DNA of 64,000 bases from Phascolarctobacterium sp. (GCA_003150755.1 QAMT01000004.1:124001-188000), one strand, 5' to 3'; counted from the stretch's first letter, positions 1-9,108 are shown. Notes: a model not told the origin generated them from the letters alone. Translations and numbers: made by a program.

Positions 1-720
1 AATGCTATTATAGGGACCCTTTGATGGAAAAGTGTGCAGATAAAGTAGCAGTAAGAGATTTTGTAGAAAAAGTTATTGGGGCTGAATATTTAACACCTGT
101 TTATGGGATATATAATTCTCCTGATGAGATTGATTTTGATAAACTGCCAGATAAATTTGTATTAAAAACGAATCATGCGTCAGGAGAAGTAATAATTTGT
201 AATGATAAGAAAAAATTAGAAATAAATAAAATTAAAGCCCAATTAAAAAAAATGGCTAACAAAAAATTATTATTATATTACTGGTGAGTGGGTATATAAA
301 AATATTAAACCTAAAATTATTTGTGAAAAGTTATTAGATGAAAATATAACAGATTATAAATTTTATTGCTTTAATGGCGAACCAAAAGTTTTATTGGTTT
401 GTAAAGATAGAATTGTTGAAGTGAAAATGAATTATTATGATATGAATCTTAATTTATTGCCGTTTACGCAAAAAGCAAAAAATTCATTAGAAAAAATTGA
501 TATCTCTGAAAGTATTGAAATTTTAAAAGATTTATCAAAAAAATTATCAGCAAAATTTCCACATGTAAGAGTCGATTTTTTTATTGTTAAAAACAAAATT
601 TATTTTTCGGAATTAACATTTTTTGATAGTAATGGTTTTGAAGCTTTTAAACCGGTTGAATGGGATTATATTTTAGGAAGTTATCTTGTTTTACCAACAG
701 AAAATTATCAAAGTAGGTGA
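1..720 (+). pseudogene. TupA-like ATP-grasp protein, frameshifted and 5' truncated by the window edge
   Basis: Resembles the TupA-like ATP-grasp family found in capsule and teichuronopeptide clusters (motifs KCADKVAVRDFV, FVLKTNHASG, VDFFIVKNKIYFSELTFF, EWDYILGSYL). The frame is already open at base 3 (…YRDPLMEK), so the true start lies left of the window. The frame ends at a TGA near 284. Removing one A from the A8 run at 245-252 restores a continuous frame to the stop at 718-720 and creates the expected WLTKNYYY…GEWVYKNIKP block. The break is therefore a one-base slip: a real mutation, phase variation or a sequencing error. It is the first gene of an AT-rich glycan operon. Confidence 0.8.
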
Positions 721-724
721 TAAA

Positions 725-1828
725 ATGGGATTAGGGTTATATATAGCATATAGAAAGATTAAAAATAATTTAACATCTTTAAGTGAACATGTTGAACGGA
801 ATGTAATAAAATTATACGAAATAAAAAAAGTACGCAATAAAAAACGCAAAAATCTGTATGCTAAACTTACTGATGAGCAAAAACGAGCTATTGATAAATT
901 TTATCTTAAAAATTGGGGAGAAAAGATTCCATATAATTGGCATCAATTATATACATCGTTTACAGGCAATTTTGATGAAAAATACTTTCCAGATTTTTTA
1001 TATAGTTCTTTGCTGGAGAGGATTTGGAATACAGAAAGATATAAATATGCTTTAGAGGATAAAAATTTGCTTCCATTAATTTGTCAAAATATTAATGGCG
1101 TAGTAACTCCTAAATTATTAGTTAGCTGTGTCAATGGCTTATTAAGAGATGAGCATTATAATATAATAAATGAAGAGATAGCTCTTGATATCTTAAAAAA
1201 TTATAATGAGGTTTTTGTAAAACCAAGCATAGGAACATGCAGTGGAAATGGCTGTAAAAAAATTCGTACAGAAAAAATATCAATTAACGTATTGAAAAAA
1301 ATTTATAATGGCAATTTTTCAATACAAGAAATTATAAAAAATCATAAAGTTTTGAAAGATTTATATCCATATGGTGTTAATACTTTTAGGGTTATAAGCT
1401 ATATATGGAATGACAAAATAAATTTATGCCCGGTAGCATTAAGATTGGGAAAAGACAAAAATTATTTAGATAATGTACATGCGGGGGGGATTTCTGTTGG
1501 CGTTAAAGAGAGCGGAGAATTAATGCCGTATGCTTTTACAGAATTTCAAGAAAAATTTAGCTGTCATCCGGATACAAAGGTAGTGTTTAATGATTATTTA
1601 ATTCCGCAGTATAAAAGGATTTTAGAGTCTGTTAAATTGCTGCATGCTAATATTCCATATTTAGGCATTATTCATTGGGATATTACAATTGATGAAAATA
1701 ACAATATTGTAGTTGTAGAAGCAAATACTTATGATGGAAGTATTTGGTTACCTCAATTTGCAACAGGAAGAAGTTTATTTGGTGATGATACAGCTGGAAT
1801 ATTACAAATGTTAAGAAAGTATAAATAA
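725..1828 (+). CDS. Sugar-transfer-associated ATP-grasp protein
   Basis: About 367 residues. The C-terminal half carries ATP-grasp-like features: EVFVKPSIGTCSGNGC (nucleotide-binding lysine and glycine loop), NTFRVISYIW, HAGGISVGV and a metal-site region WDITIDENNNIVVVEAN. This fits the ATP-grasp proteins of polysaccharide loci that ligate an amino acid or similar acid to a sugar; the substrate cannot be read from sequence. The start at 725 is preferred over an in-frame upstream codon because AGGTGA lies just before it. It begins 4 bases after the preceding frameshifted gene, so they are probably co-transcribed. AT-rich codon use like its neighbours. Confidence 0.72.
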   Translation: MGLGLYIAYRKIKNNLTSLSEHVERNVIKLYEIKKVRNKKRKNLYAKLTDEQKRAIDKFYLKNWGEKIPYNWHQLYTSFTGNFDEKYFPDFLYSSLLERIWNTERYKYALEDKNLLPLICQNINGVVTPKLLVSCVNGLLRDEHYNIINEEIALDILKNYNEVFVKPSIGTCSGNGCKKIRTEKISINVLKKIYNGNFSIQEIIKNHKVLKDLYPYGVNTFRVISYIWNDKINLCPVALRLGKDKNYLDNVHAGGISVGVKESGELMPYAFTEFQEKFSCHPDTKVVFNDYLIPQYKRILESVKLLHANIPYLGIIHWDITIDENNNIVVVEANTYDGSIWLPQFATGRSLFGDDTAGILQMLRKYK

Positions 1829-1846
1829 TATTTTCATGAGGTACTA

Positions 1847-2878
1847 ATGAAAGATAATGAACTATTAAGTGTAATTGTTCCTGTATATAATGTTGAAAAA
1901 TATTTAAAAAAATGTATAGAATCCCTTCTAAATCAAACTTATAAAAATTTAGAAATTATTTTAGTTGATGATGGAAGTACAGATTCTTCTGGTGAAATAT
2001 GTGATGAATATGCCGCCATGGATAATAGAATAAAGGTTATACATAAAGAAAATGGTGGATTAAGTTCAGCAAGAAACGCAGGTATTGATATATCTACAGG
2101 AAATTATATAGGCTTTGTTGATGGTGATGACTACATCGCAGAAGATATGTATGAATATTTGTATAAAAATAGGGTTTATGAAGGAATAGTAGCTTGTGGG
2201 ATTAGTGATGTAAACAAATTTTCAATACAGAAGGGTTTCTGTGATATAGATATAAAAAGTTTTAATAATATTAAAGCTTTAGAAGCATATATAGATTTGC
2301 AAATTCAAGTTTATAACTATCGTAAAAAAACAAAACATAATTTAACTTCTTCATTTTGTAATAAATTATTTGATAGAAATCTTTGGAAAGATATTAGATT
2401 TCCAGTTGGTTATATCAATGAAGACAATATGATAATTATTAAATTATTTATGTCGGCGAATAGTGTAAAAAGTTTGCCTGAAGCTAAATATTATTATGTT
2501 CAGCATTTAGGTTCAATTACTCAACAAAAGTTTAATAAGAATAGTTTTGATTTAATAAAAAGCAGGATTGTACAGGAAGAACAAATAAAGGAATATTATG
2601 CAGATTTGTTAATGAAATGTAAAGTTTTAACATTACTTGCTTGCGATAATACTTGTGTAAAATTATCTTCGATAACTGAAAAGGAAAGAAAAAAATATAA
2701 TGATGAAATAGCAAGTATCAAAAAAATAATTGCAGATAGAGAGGATGCATTTCATTTTTTAAATTTTAAAAGTAAATTAAAATTAACATGGTTTAATTAT
2801 AGCAGTAGAACATTCTTTTTTATTTTTTACATACGCTTAAAAATTATTAAGTTTTACAAAAAAACTTTTTACAATTAA
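1847..2878 (+). CDS. Family 2 glycosyltransferase
   Basis: 343 residues. The N-terminal GT-A domain is typical: LSVIVPVYNVEKYL, then EIILVDDGSTDSSGEICDEY, NGGLSSARNAGI and the metal-binding FVDGDDYI. It should transfer a sugar from a nucleotide donor to a growing surface glycan on the cytoplasmic face of the membrane. Donor and acceptor are not predictable. The C-terminal 100 residues are less conserved and basic. Start supported by a GAGG sequence 8 bases upstream. Sits between an ATP-grasp gene and a flippase in a single AT-rich operon. Confidence 0.9.
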   Translation: MKDNELLSVIVPVYNVEKYLKKCIESLLNQTYKNLEIILVDDGSTDSSGEICDEYAAMDNRIKVIHKENGGLSSARNAGIDISTGNYIGFVDGDDYIAEDMYEYLYKNRVYEGIVACGISDVNKFSIQKGFCDIDIKSFNNIKALEAYIDLQIQVYNYRKKTKHNLTSSFCNKLFDRNLWKDIRFPVGYINEDNMIIIKLFMSANSVKSLPEAKYYYVQHLGSITQQKFNKNSFDLIKSRIVQEEQIKEYYADLLMKCKVLTLLACDNTCVKLSSITEKERKKYNDEIASIKKIIADREDAFHFLNFKSKLKLTWFNYSSRTFFFIFYIRLKIIKFYKKTFYN

Positions 2879-2887
2879 TAAAGAATT

Positions 2888-4414
2888 ATGGGCAAAAACA
2901 GGTCGATTTTAGTTCAAAAAAATCTAATATATGCTTTGTTATTTTATATTAGTAGTAATTTATTAAAATTTATTGTAAGGTTCTTTTTTGTAAAATCTTT
3001 ACCTGTTGAGTTTTTGGGCGTAAATGGTTTGTTGTCTAATGTTTTAGCATTATTATCTTTTGCGGAACTTGGAATAGGACAGGCTATTGTTTTTAGCTTA
3101 TACAAACCAATCGCTGATGATAATAAAAAAACAATAATTGCTATAATGTCATTGTATAAAAAACTTTATAATATAGTTGGCTTTTTAATTATCGTTTGTG
3201 GCTTAGCTATAACACCATGCTTGGATTGGTTTATAAAGGATTCACAAATAGAAGAATTGAATATTTATTATATAATTTTTGTAATAAATATGGGTGTTAG
3301 TTATTTTTTTGCATATAAAAGAGATCTAATTATTGCTTATCAAAAACAGTATATAAACAATGAATATAAAATGATTTTTCAAGTAATTTTATCTGTTTTG
3401 CAAATTATAGCTTTAATATTATTTGAAAGTTATTTTGTATATTTATTTTTAATGTTAGTAATAACAGTAATTGAAAATTACTGTGTTGGGAGAAAAGCTG
3501 AAAAGTTATTTCCTTTTTTGCAGAAATGTAATGCTAATAACATTGTTCTATATGAAATTAAGCAGGGAATTATAAAAAATATCAAAGCGTTAATAATGCA
3601 TAGAATTGGAACAATTTTTGTTACAGCTTCTCCTAATTTAATTATATCTAAATTTATTGGACTAAAAGCGGTGGCATTATATAGTAATTATTTTATGGTT
3701 TTGTTTGCTGTTAATAATTTTGCTGTTAATATGTTTGGCGCTATAACTGCTAATATAGGCAACTTATTAATAGAAGAAGGGAAAAAAGAAAAAATAAAAA
3801 TTTTTAAATTGGTGCAATTTGTTATAGGTTTGCAAAGTGCAGTAATTTGCAGTGGATTTTATGTTTTACTAAATCCATTAATAAAATTATGGCTTGGTCA
3901 AGATTTTTTATTTGATAATAATATAGTAACATTGCTGATAATTAACTTTTATTTAAATTATATGAGAAGGGGAGTTTTAGTTTTTAGAGAGGCAAGTGGT
4001 TTATATTGGCAGGATCGATTTAAGCCGATAGCAGAAGGTTTAATATTTGTTGTTTCTGCAGTTGTATTGCAAAGTAAGACAGGAATGATAGGAATACCGA
4101 TGGGGCTTATTTTAAGTACAATATTTACATCATTTTGGGTAGAGCCTTATGTGCTTTTTAATAATGGGATAGATATTAAACTAAAAGATTATTTTATAGA
4201 TTATTTTAAGTTTACGGTTGTTGCCTTATTGGCTGCTGTTTTAAGCAAAGTTTTATACAGTAATTTATTCGATAAAGTTACTCTGCTTAATTTTATTGCA
4301 GGCATGGTTTTATGCGTGGTTATTACTTTGTCGTTGTGGTTTGCTGTGTTTAAAAACCGTCAGGAATGCCGTTATTTGCTTAATAAGCTTATGTTAAAAA
4401 TGGCAAAAAAATAA
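2888..4414 (+). CDS. Wzx-type polysaccharide flippase (MOP superfamily)
   Basis: 508 residues with about 12-14 hydrophobic segments spread over the whole length. The N-terminus (LIYALLFYISSNLLKFIVRF, PVEFLGVNGLLSNVLALLSF) is typical of oligosaccharide-lipid flippases of capsule/EPS clusters. It would move lipid-linked repeat units across the inner membrane. It starts 9 bases after the glycosyltransferase stop and is the last gene of the operon, closed by a strong terminator. AT-rich like the rest of the island. Confidence 0.85.
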   Translation: MGKNRSILVQKNLIYALLFYISSNLLKFIVRFFFVKSLPVEFLGVNGLLSNVLALLSFAELGIGQAIVFSLYKPIADDNKKTIIAIMSLYKKLYNIVGFLIIVCGLAITPCLDWFIKDSQIEELNIYYIIFVINMGVSYFFAYKRDLIIAYQKQYINNEYKMIFQVILSVLQIIALILFESYFVYLFLMLVITVIENYCVGRKAEKLFPFLQKCNANNIVLYEIKQGIIKNIKALIMHRIGTIFVTASPNLIISKFIGLKAVALYSNYFMVLFAVNNFAVNMFGAITANIGNLLIEEGKKEKIKIFKLVQFVIGLQSAVICSGFYVLLNPLIKLWLGQDFLFDNNIVTLLIINFYLNYMRRGVLVFREASGLYWQDRFKPIAEGLIFVVSAVVLQSKTGMIGIPMGLILSTIFTSFWVEPYVLFNNGIDIKLKDYFIDYFKFTVVALLAAVLSKVLYSNLFDKVTLLNFIAGMVLCVVITLSLWFAVFKNRQECRYLLNKLMLKMAKK

Positions 4415-4446
4415 CCTCACTTTTAAAAGTGAGGTTGGATATTTTA
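4413..4446 (+). terminator. Rho-independent terminator, bidirectional
   Basis: Perfect inverted repeat AACCTCACTTTT/AAAAGTGAGGTT at 4413-4436, overlapping the flippase stop codon and followed by a T-rich tract. It lies between the rightward glycan operon and the leftward hicAB genes and could serve both. Confidence 0.85.
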
Positions 4447-4449
4447 TTT

Positions 4450-4791
4450 TTATAATATCGCCGCAACGGCATTTTTTAATGCTTTTTCTACAAAGCTGTT
4501 AAGGCTTATTTGTTTTGAAGCAGCGCAGATTACAGCTTCTTTATGCAATTCGGGAGAAATTCTTACGTTAAAGCTTCCTTTATAGGCTTTTTCTGGTTCG
4601 GTATTATTTTGTTTGCATAATTCAAGATAATCATCAACAGCATTATGAAAATCTGCAATAAGTTCTTTGGCGGTAGTGCCTTCATAAGAAATCAGGCTGC
4701 GGATACCTAAAACTTTACCGTAAAAAACTTCATCTTCTTCCGAAAATTCTACGCTGCCAATATAGCCTTTATACTGCATGATGTTGTTCAC
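4450..4791 (-). CDS. hicB: HicB-type antitoxin
   Basis: 113 residues. N-terminal HicB-like partially degraded RNase H fold (YKGYIGSVEFSEEDEVFYGKV, then a LISYEGTTAKELIADFHNAVDDY segment) and a C-terminal ribbon-helix-helix DNA-binding region (FNVRISPELHKEAVICAASK, LNSFVEKAL). It neutralises HicA and represses its own promoter in this family. The GTG start overlaps the hicA stop by 4 bases (GTGA) and has an AGGAGGG ribosome site. Gene order toxin then antitoxin is the classical HicAB order. Confidence 0.9.
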   Translation of the reverse strand: MNNIMQYKGYIGSVEFSEEDEVFYGKVLGIRSLISYEGTTAKELIADFHNAVDDYLELCKQNNTEPEKAYKGSFNVRISPELHKEAVICAASKQISLNSFVEKALKNAVAAIL

Positions 4792-5042
4792 AGTAATCCC
4801 TCCTGACTTAAAACTTCTATAAGCTGCTTTACTTGATAGGCAAGCAATTCTTTGCGCGGATGCGGTTTATGCAGCAAAATGGAAGCACGGTTTTTATTGG
4901 TAAATATAACCCGTGAACCACTTGTTTTTCCTTTATCCGAGCGTATGTAATCAAAATATTTTAATAAGGTTTCAGCTTCTTCAAAAGTAAAATCTTTTGG
5001 CTTGGATTTTAAACGTTTAATTAGTTTTTCTTTTTGGCCCAA
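4788..5042 (-). CDS. hicA: HicA-type mRNA interferase toxin
   Basis: 84 residues of the double-stranded-RNA-binding-like HicA fold. Visible marks are an N-terminal KLIKRLKSKPKDFTFEEAETLL segment, a GSRVIF strand and the catalytic-histidine region ILLHKPHPRKELL. HicA degrades mRNA when free of HicB. The start is TTG at 5042, with AGGAG 8 bases upstream; no ATG is available nearby. The ribosome site lies in the loop of a predicted RNA hairpin. Confidence 0.9.
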   Translation of the reverse strand: MGQKEKLIKRLKSKPKDFTFEEAETLLKYFDYIRSDKGKTSGSRVIFTNKNRASILLHKPHPRKELLAYQVKQLIEVLSQEGLL

Positions 5043-5109
5043 ACTAAAACTCCTTTCTGTAATTTTAGTTTAGCATAATATAAACAGCAAAGCAACTAAA
5101 AATAGTTGC
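5041..5109 (-). promoter_or_regulatory. hicA control region: RBS-loop hairpin and a palindrome
   Basis: AAACTAAAA (5041-5049) and TTTTAGTTT (5063-5071) are perfect inverted copies; in the leftward transcript they form a stem whose 13-base loop holds the hicA ribosome site and whose stem includes part of the TTG start. Next to it, GCAACTA (5092-5098) and TAGTTGC (5103-5109) form a second dyad with an AAAA centre, a plausible HicB operator or promoter element. A TTGCTT…TAAACT pair with a 17-base spacer is a possible hicA promoter. Confidence 0.5.
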
Positions 5110-5123
5110 AGGTTGAGGTTTCC

Positions 5124-6353
5124 ATGTACATAACACGCAATATTGAAGAAACGATAAAAAGAATATCGGGGCAGTTTAAGGTGCTGCTATTAACAGGCGC
5201 GCGGCAGGTTGGCAAAACAACGCTGCTTAAGCATCTTGCTGGTAATAACCGCACTTACGTTACGCTGGATGATTTAGCGGTGCGCAGCCTTGCGCTCAGC
5301 GACCCAGCACTGTTTTTGCAGCGTTATACTCCGCCGCTGCTAATTGATGAAATCCAGTACGCGCCTCAGCTTTTAAGCTACATTAAAATTTATGCCGATA
5401 CGGAAGGGCAGAACGGCGATATCTGGCTGACAGGCTCGCAGCGTTTGCCGCTGATGCAGGGCGTTACAGAAAGCCTTGCAGGGCGCGTAGGCGTTGTTGA
5501 CTTGCAGGGGCTTACTGCCGGTGAAATTAACGGCAGCAGTTATAGTGCGCCGTTTTTGCCGGGTTCTGAACAGCTTTTATACCGCGTAAACCACGCCCGC
5601 AAACAAAGCCTGAAAGAAATATATAGGCTGATTTGGCAGGGAAGTATGCCGGCGCTTTATAACGGCGGTGAACAGGACTGGCAAAGCTATTACGCAAGCT
5701 ATGTGCAAACCTTTTTGCAGCGCGATGTAATGAAGCTATTGCAGGTAAACGATGAAATGCTGTACTTTCGCTTTCTATGTGCGGCAGCAGGGCAGACAGG
5801 CAAAATGATAAACTATGCCGAACTTGCCAAAGCGGCAGAAGTCAGCGCGCCGACAGCGAAGCAATGGATAAAAATACTGGAAGCAGCGGGCATTATCTAT
5901 CTGCTGCAGCCGTTTATGCCGCCGGGCAGTAAATACATAGTAAAAGCGCCCAAGCTGTATTTTTTTGACACAGGGCTTGCAGCGTATTTAACGCGCTGGA
6001 GCAATGCCGAAGCTTTAGAGATGGGAGCAATGGGCGGCGAATTTTTTGAAACCTGGGCAGTGACGGAAATCTACAAAAGTTATGCCAACAAAGGCATAAT
6101 ACCGCCGCTATATTACTTAAAAAACTTTAACGGTAAAGAGCTAGAACTCATCATTTACGAAAACGGTACGGCATATCCGGTAGCAATTAAAAAAAGTGCC
6201 TATCCGCAAAAAGCGGTAAAAACTTTTGGCATTTTAGAGCCGGTAAAGAACGACGCTAAAATACAAATTGGCGAAGGCGGCATAATCTGTTTTGCAGATG
6301 ACCTTTTACCGGTAGCGGATGGGTTATGGTATATTCCGGCGTGGCTGGTGTAA
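5124..6353 (+). CDS. AAA-type ATPase with DUF4143 domain
   Basis: About 409 residues. Walker A is LLLTGARQVGKTTLL near residue 25 and Walker B is LLIDEIQY. The C-terminal half matches the DUF4143 region (LLQPF, KLYFFDTGLAAYL, GEFFETWAVTEIYK, YYLKNFNGKELELII). Proteins of this family are widespread and their role is not established; some resemble transposition or archaeal-type ATPases. ATG at 5124 is preferred to the upstream TTG because TGAGG lies 5 bases before it. Monocistronic, between hicA and hfq. Confidence 0.88.
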   Translation: MYITRNIEETIKRISGQFKVLLLTGARQVGKTTLLKHLAGNNRTYVTLDDLAVRSLALSDPALFLQRYTPPLLIDEIQYAPQLLSYIKIYADTEGQNGDIWLTGSQRLPLMQGVTESLAGRVGVVDLQGLTAGEINGSSYSAPFLPGSEQLLYRVNHARKQSLKEIYRLIWQGSMPALYNGGEQDWQSYYASYVQTFLQRDVMKLLQVNDEMLYFRFLCAAAGQTGKMINYAELAKAAEVSAPTAKQWIKILEAAGIIYLLQPFMPPGSKYIVKAPKLYFFDTGLAAYLTRWSNAEALEMGAMGGEFFETWAVTEIYKSYANKGIIPPLYYLKNFNGKELELIIYENGTAYPVAIKKSAYPQKAVKTFGILEPVKNDAKIQIGEGGIICFADDLLPVADGLWYIPAWLV

Positions 6354-6419
6354 GCGCAGGGTGTTAAACTTACGTATGGGTAAAATCCGCGTAAGCGCAA
6401 AGAAAAATTTTGGTGAAAG

Positions 6420-6456
6420 AATAATCCATTTGCTTTGGCAGACGGATTATTTTTTT
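6420..6456 (+). terminator. Rho-independent terminator after the DUF4143 ATPase gene
   Basis: AATAATCC (6420-6427) and GGATTATT (6444-6451) pair perfectly across a 16-base loop and are followed by a run of T. Confidence 0.65.
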
Positions 6457-6474
6457 ATAATGGAATTTATGTAC

Positions 6475-6503
6475 TTGCTGAAAGGTGCAATTTGTTGTAC
6501 AAT
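6475..6503 (+). promoter_or_regulatory. hfq promoter
   Basis: TTGCTG at 6475-6480 and TACAAT at 6498-6503 with a 17-base spacer, 40 bases before the hfq start. Confidence 0.65.
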
Positions 6504-6542
6504 TTAGGCAGTATGTATGTCACAAATTAGGGAGGCAACGTT

Positions 6543-6794
6543 ATGAATAACAATGCAAAACCGGCAATGAATTTGCAGGACAGCTTTTTAAACCATGTAA
6601 GAAAGGAAAATCTTGGCGTAATTATCTATCTTGTAAACGGCTTCCAGATCAGGGGCCTGGTTCGCGGCTTTGATAATTTTACTGTTATTATAGAAAATGA
6701 AGGCAAACAGCAGCTTGTTTATAAACATGCCATTTCTACAATTTCTCCGGCGGCCAACATTACTATTATGCAGCCGGAAAAACGCGAGCAATAA
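6543..6794 (+). CDS. hfq: RNA chaperone Hfq
   Basis: 83 residues. Sm1 region ([40 protein letters not shown]) and Sm2 motif YKHAIS are intact, and the length is normal. Hfq forms a hexameric ring that helps small RNAs pair with mRNAs. Ribosome site GGAGGCAACG lies just before the ATG. It has its own promoter and is followed by a weak hairpin. Confidence 0.97.
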   Translation: MNNNAKPAMNLQDSFLNHVRKENLGVIIYLVNGFQIRGLVRGFDNFTVIIENEGKQQLVYKHAISTISPAANITIMQPEKREQ

Positions 6795-6807
6795 TTTATA
6801 AAGCAGA

Positions 6808-6840
6808 GAAAAACGGCGCTGCGGCGTTGTTTTTCTTTAT
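6808..6840 (+). terminator. Probable terminator after hfq
   Basis: GAAAAAC (6808-6814) and GTTTTTC (6829-6835) pair around a GC-rich 14-base loop and are followed by TTTAT. Confidence 0.45.
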
Positions 6841-6853
6841 ATAGGGTATTTTT

Positions 6854-7744
6854 ATGGCAACCAAAATGCAGCTTTTTTTAGAATATTTAACGGTGGAACT
6901 GGGGCTTTCGCCGAATACCCGGCAGGCGTATGAGCGTGATTTGCGCCTGTTTGTGAAGGCTTTGGGCTTTAAGAGTGCAGACAGCCTGACTGCTGTTGAA
7001 CGCAGCCAGATAACGGATTACATGACGCAGCTTAAGGAAAAGGGCATGGCTGCTGCAACCATTGCCCGCAAGCTGGCGGCGGTTAAGGCGTTTTACCGTT
7101 TTATGACGGCGGAAGGTTATATGGACGCTAACCCGGCGGAGGTTGTTGAGGCAGGCACAAAGGGCATCAGGCTGCCGCGCGTTTTGAGCGAGGACGAGGT
7201 GCTGCGCCTTTTGAACCAGCCGGATACGGCGACGGCAGAGGGATTCCGCGACCGCACGATGCTGGAAGTTTTATACGCAACAGGTATGCGCGTTTCGGAG
7301 CTTATTAACCTGACGCTGGAGCGCGTTGACCTTAACATGAAGTACATTATAGCTTTCGGCAAGGGCTCCAAGGAGCGCATAATACCGCTCGGCTCTGCCG
7401 CTGCGGGCTTTTTGCAGAAGTACCTTGATGAAATCCGCCCAATGCTTACGCATGAGGACAGGCCTACCAACATTGTGTTTCTGGCACAGGGCGGGCACGA
7501 GCTGACGCGCCAGCGTTTCTGGCAGATTATCCGCACTTACGGCAAGGAAGCGCACATCAATAAGACGCTGACGCCGCATATCCTGCGCCATTCGTTTGCC
7601 ACGCATCTTTTGGACAACGGCGCTGATTTGCGCAGTGTGCAGGAGCTGTTAGGACATTCTGATATTTCGACGACGCAGATTTATACGCATTTAACCAACA
7701 AGCGCCTGCGCGATATTTACGCTAAAGCGCATCCGCGTGCATAA
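6854..7744 (+). CDS. xerD: Tyrosine recombinase XerD-type
   Basis: 296 residues, the usual Xer length. N-terminal SAM-like core-binding domain (FLEYLTVELGLSPNTRQAY) and C-terminal catalytic domain with R (TGMRVSELINL), H-R (PHILRHSFATHLL), H (LLGHSDISTTQ) and the Tyr nucleophile (IYTHLT). XerC/XerD resolve chromosome dimers at dif. XerD is favoured over XerC by overall similarity but this is not certain. No phage context here. Twelve bases separate it from the next gene. Confidence 0.88.
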   Translation: MATKMQLFLEYLTVELGLSPNTRQAYERDLRLFVKALGFKSADSLTAVERSQITDYMTQLKEKGMAAATIARKLAAVKAFYRFMTAEGYMDANPAEVVEAGTKGIRLPRVLSEDEVLRLLNQPDTATAEGFRDRTMLEVLYATGMRVSELINLTLERVDLNMKYIIAFGKGSKERIIPLGSAAAGFLQKYLDEIRPMLTHEDRPTNIVFLAQGGHELTRQRFWQIIRTYGKEAHINKTLTPHILRHSFATHLLDNGADLRSVQELLGHSDISTTQIYTHLTNKRLRDIYAKAHPRA

Positions 7745-7756
7745 AGGAGGAACAAC

Positions 7757-8995
7757 ATGGCTAAAAGGGGAAGAAGCAAAAAATCTTCCAACTGGTTTAC
7801 GGTGATTTTGCTGGCAGTGGTGCTTATTGCCGCTGTGGCAGCAGGCATATATTATGCGGCCTCGCGTGCCGAAAAGGATATTGAAGATACCGGCATTACT
7901 GGCCCTGCGCAGATTGAGCTTTTGGAGGAATCAAAATCGGCGCAGAAGGCTGTGGACGATATTTTGCTGACTCGCGATAACTGGCAGCTGACTGATAACG
8001 GACGCGCGGAGCAGAAACAAAAACAGGCATCCGGCACGGAAGTAATCTGGAACAAGCGCGAACTTGCCATCGGCGTGCCGCCTGCGACGGAGCTGCGCGA
8101 CGCTGCTAACTGGCTGGGCGGCAAACTTGACGGCAGCAAGCTGAAAACCGTCCGCCTTGAAGAAACCACCTACAACGATTGGGATGCCGTAAGGCTTGAT
8201 ATTGCCATCAGTACCAAAGCCGGTGAGGGCACGAAAGAATTTGTAACGGACACGGTTTATTTTTATCACAACCTTAATCTGGATAAGCCTGATAAGGACA
8301 TTAAAAAAGAAACTGTAACCAAACGCAGCCATCACGGCAAACTGGCGGTAATTATCGACGACTGCGGCTATGACATTGACCTTGTGCAGCGCCTTGTAAA
8401 CCTGCATGCGCCTTTTAGCTTTGCCATTATCCCGTACCGCGATTACAGCAGTGATTCGCTGCATGTAATTAACGGCGGCGGGCAGGTTGCCATGCTGCAT
8501 CTGCCGATGGAGCCGATGGACCCTTCTGCGATGAGCGAGGGCAAAAGCACGGTGCTGACCAGCATGGACGATAAACGCATTATGCAGCTGACGCGCGAAA
8601 TGGTGGACAGCCTGCCGGGCATCAGCGGCGTAAACAACCACCAGGGCAGCAAAGCAACGAGCGACGAACGCACGATGCGCGCCGTTTTAAAGGAACTGAA
8701 ACGCCAGGGGCTGTTTTTTGTAGACAGCAACACCTACGCCAAGTCGCTGGGCGATAAGCTGGCAGCAAACATGGGCGTGCCAACAGGGCGCAACAACATC
8801 TTTTTGGACAACAGCACAGATGAAGCCGAGATTATCAAAAAAATCTGGCAGGCGGCGGCTATTGCCGATAAATACGGCAGCGCCATTGCTATCTGCCATG
8901 CGCGCCCACATACCGTCAATGCCTGGGAGCAGGTTATCAGCGAGGTAAAGGCGTCGGGTCTGAAGCTGGTTCCTGTCACAGAAGTTTTACACTAA
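7757..8995 (+). CDS. Divergent polysaccharide deacetylase family protein (YibQ-like)
   Basis: 412 residues. A basic N-terminus and one membrane segment (VILLAVVLIAAVAAGIYYAA) precede an extracytoplasmic region. The last 220 residues fit the divergent polysaccharide deacetylase family: KLAVIIDDCGYDIDLV, FAIIPY, MLHLPMEP, GVNNHQGSKAT and FFVDSNTYAKS. Members are found in diderm envelopes; the substrate is unknown. Strong AAGGAGG ribosome site. Likely co-transcribed with xerD. Confidence 0.85.
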   Translation: MAKRGRSKKSSNWFTVILLAVVLIAAVAAGIYYAASRAEKDIEDTGITGPAQIELLEESKSAQKAVDDILLTRDNWQLTDNGRAEQKQKQASGTEVIWNKRELAIGVPPATELRDAANWLGGKLDGSKLKTVRLEETTYNDWDAVRLDIAISTKAGEGTKEFVTDTVYFYHNLNLDKPDKDIKKETVTKRSHHGKLAVIIDDCGYDIDLVQRLVNLHAPFSFAIIPYRDYSSDSLHVINGGGQVAMLHLPMEPMDPSAMSEGKSTVLTSMDDKRIMQLTREMVDSLPGISGVNNHQGSKATSDERTMRAVLKELKRQGLFFVDSNTYAKSLGDKLAANMGVPTGRNNIFLDNSTDEAEIIKKIWQAAAIADKYGSAIAICHARPHTVNAWEQVISEVKASGLKLVPVTEVLH

Positions 8996-9010
8996 TAACA
9001 CTTACAGTAT

Positions 9011-9039
9011 TTGAAAATTAATCTTTAAATTGTTATAAT
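9011..9039 (+). promoter_or_regulatory. htpX promoter
   Basis: TTGAAA at 9011-9016 and TATAAT at 9034-9039, spacer 17 bases. Confidence 0.7.
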
Positions 9040-9108
9040 ATTTTATAGGGCTTTGCCTTAAATGTTTTGTAATGTTTTGTTTTATTATGAAGGAGGACAC
9101 AACCTATT

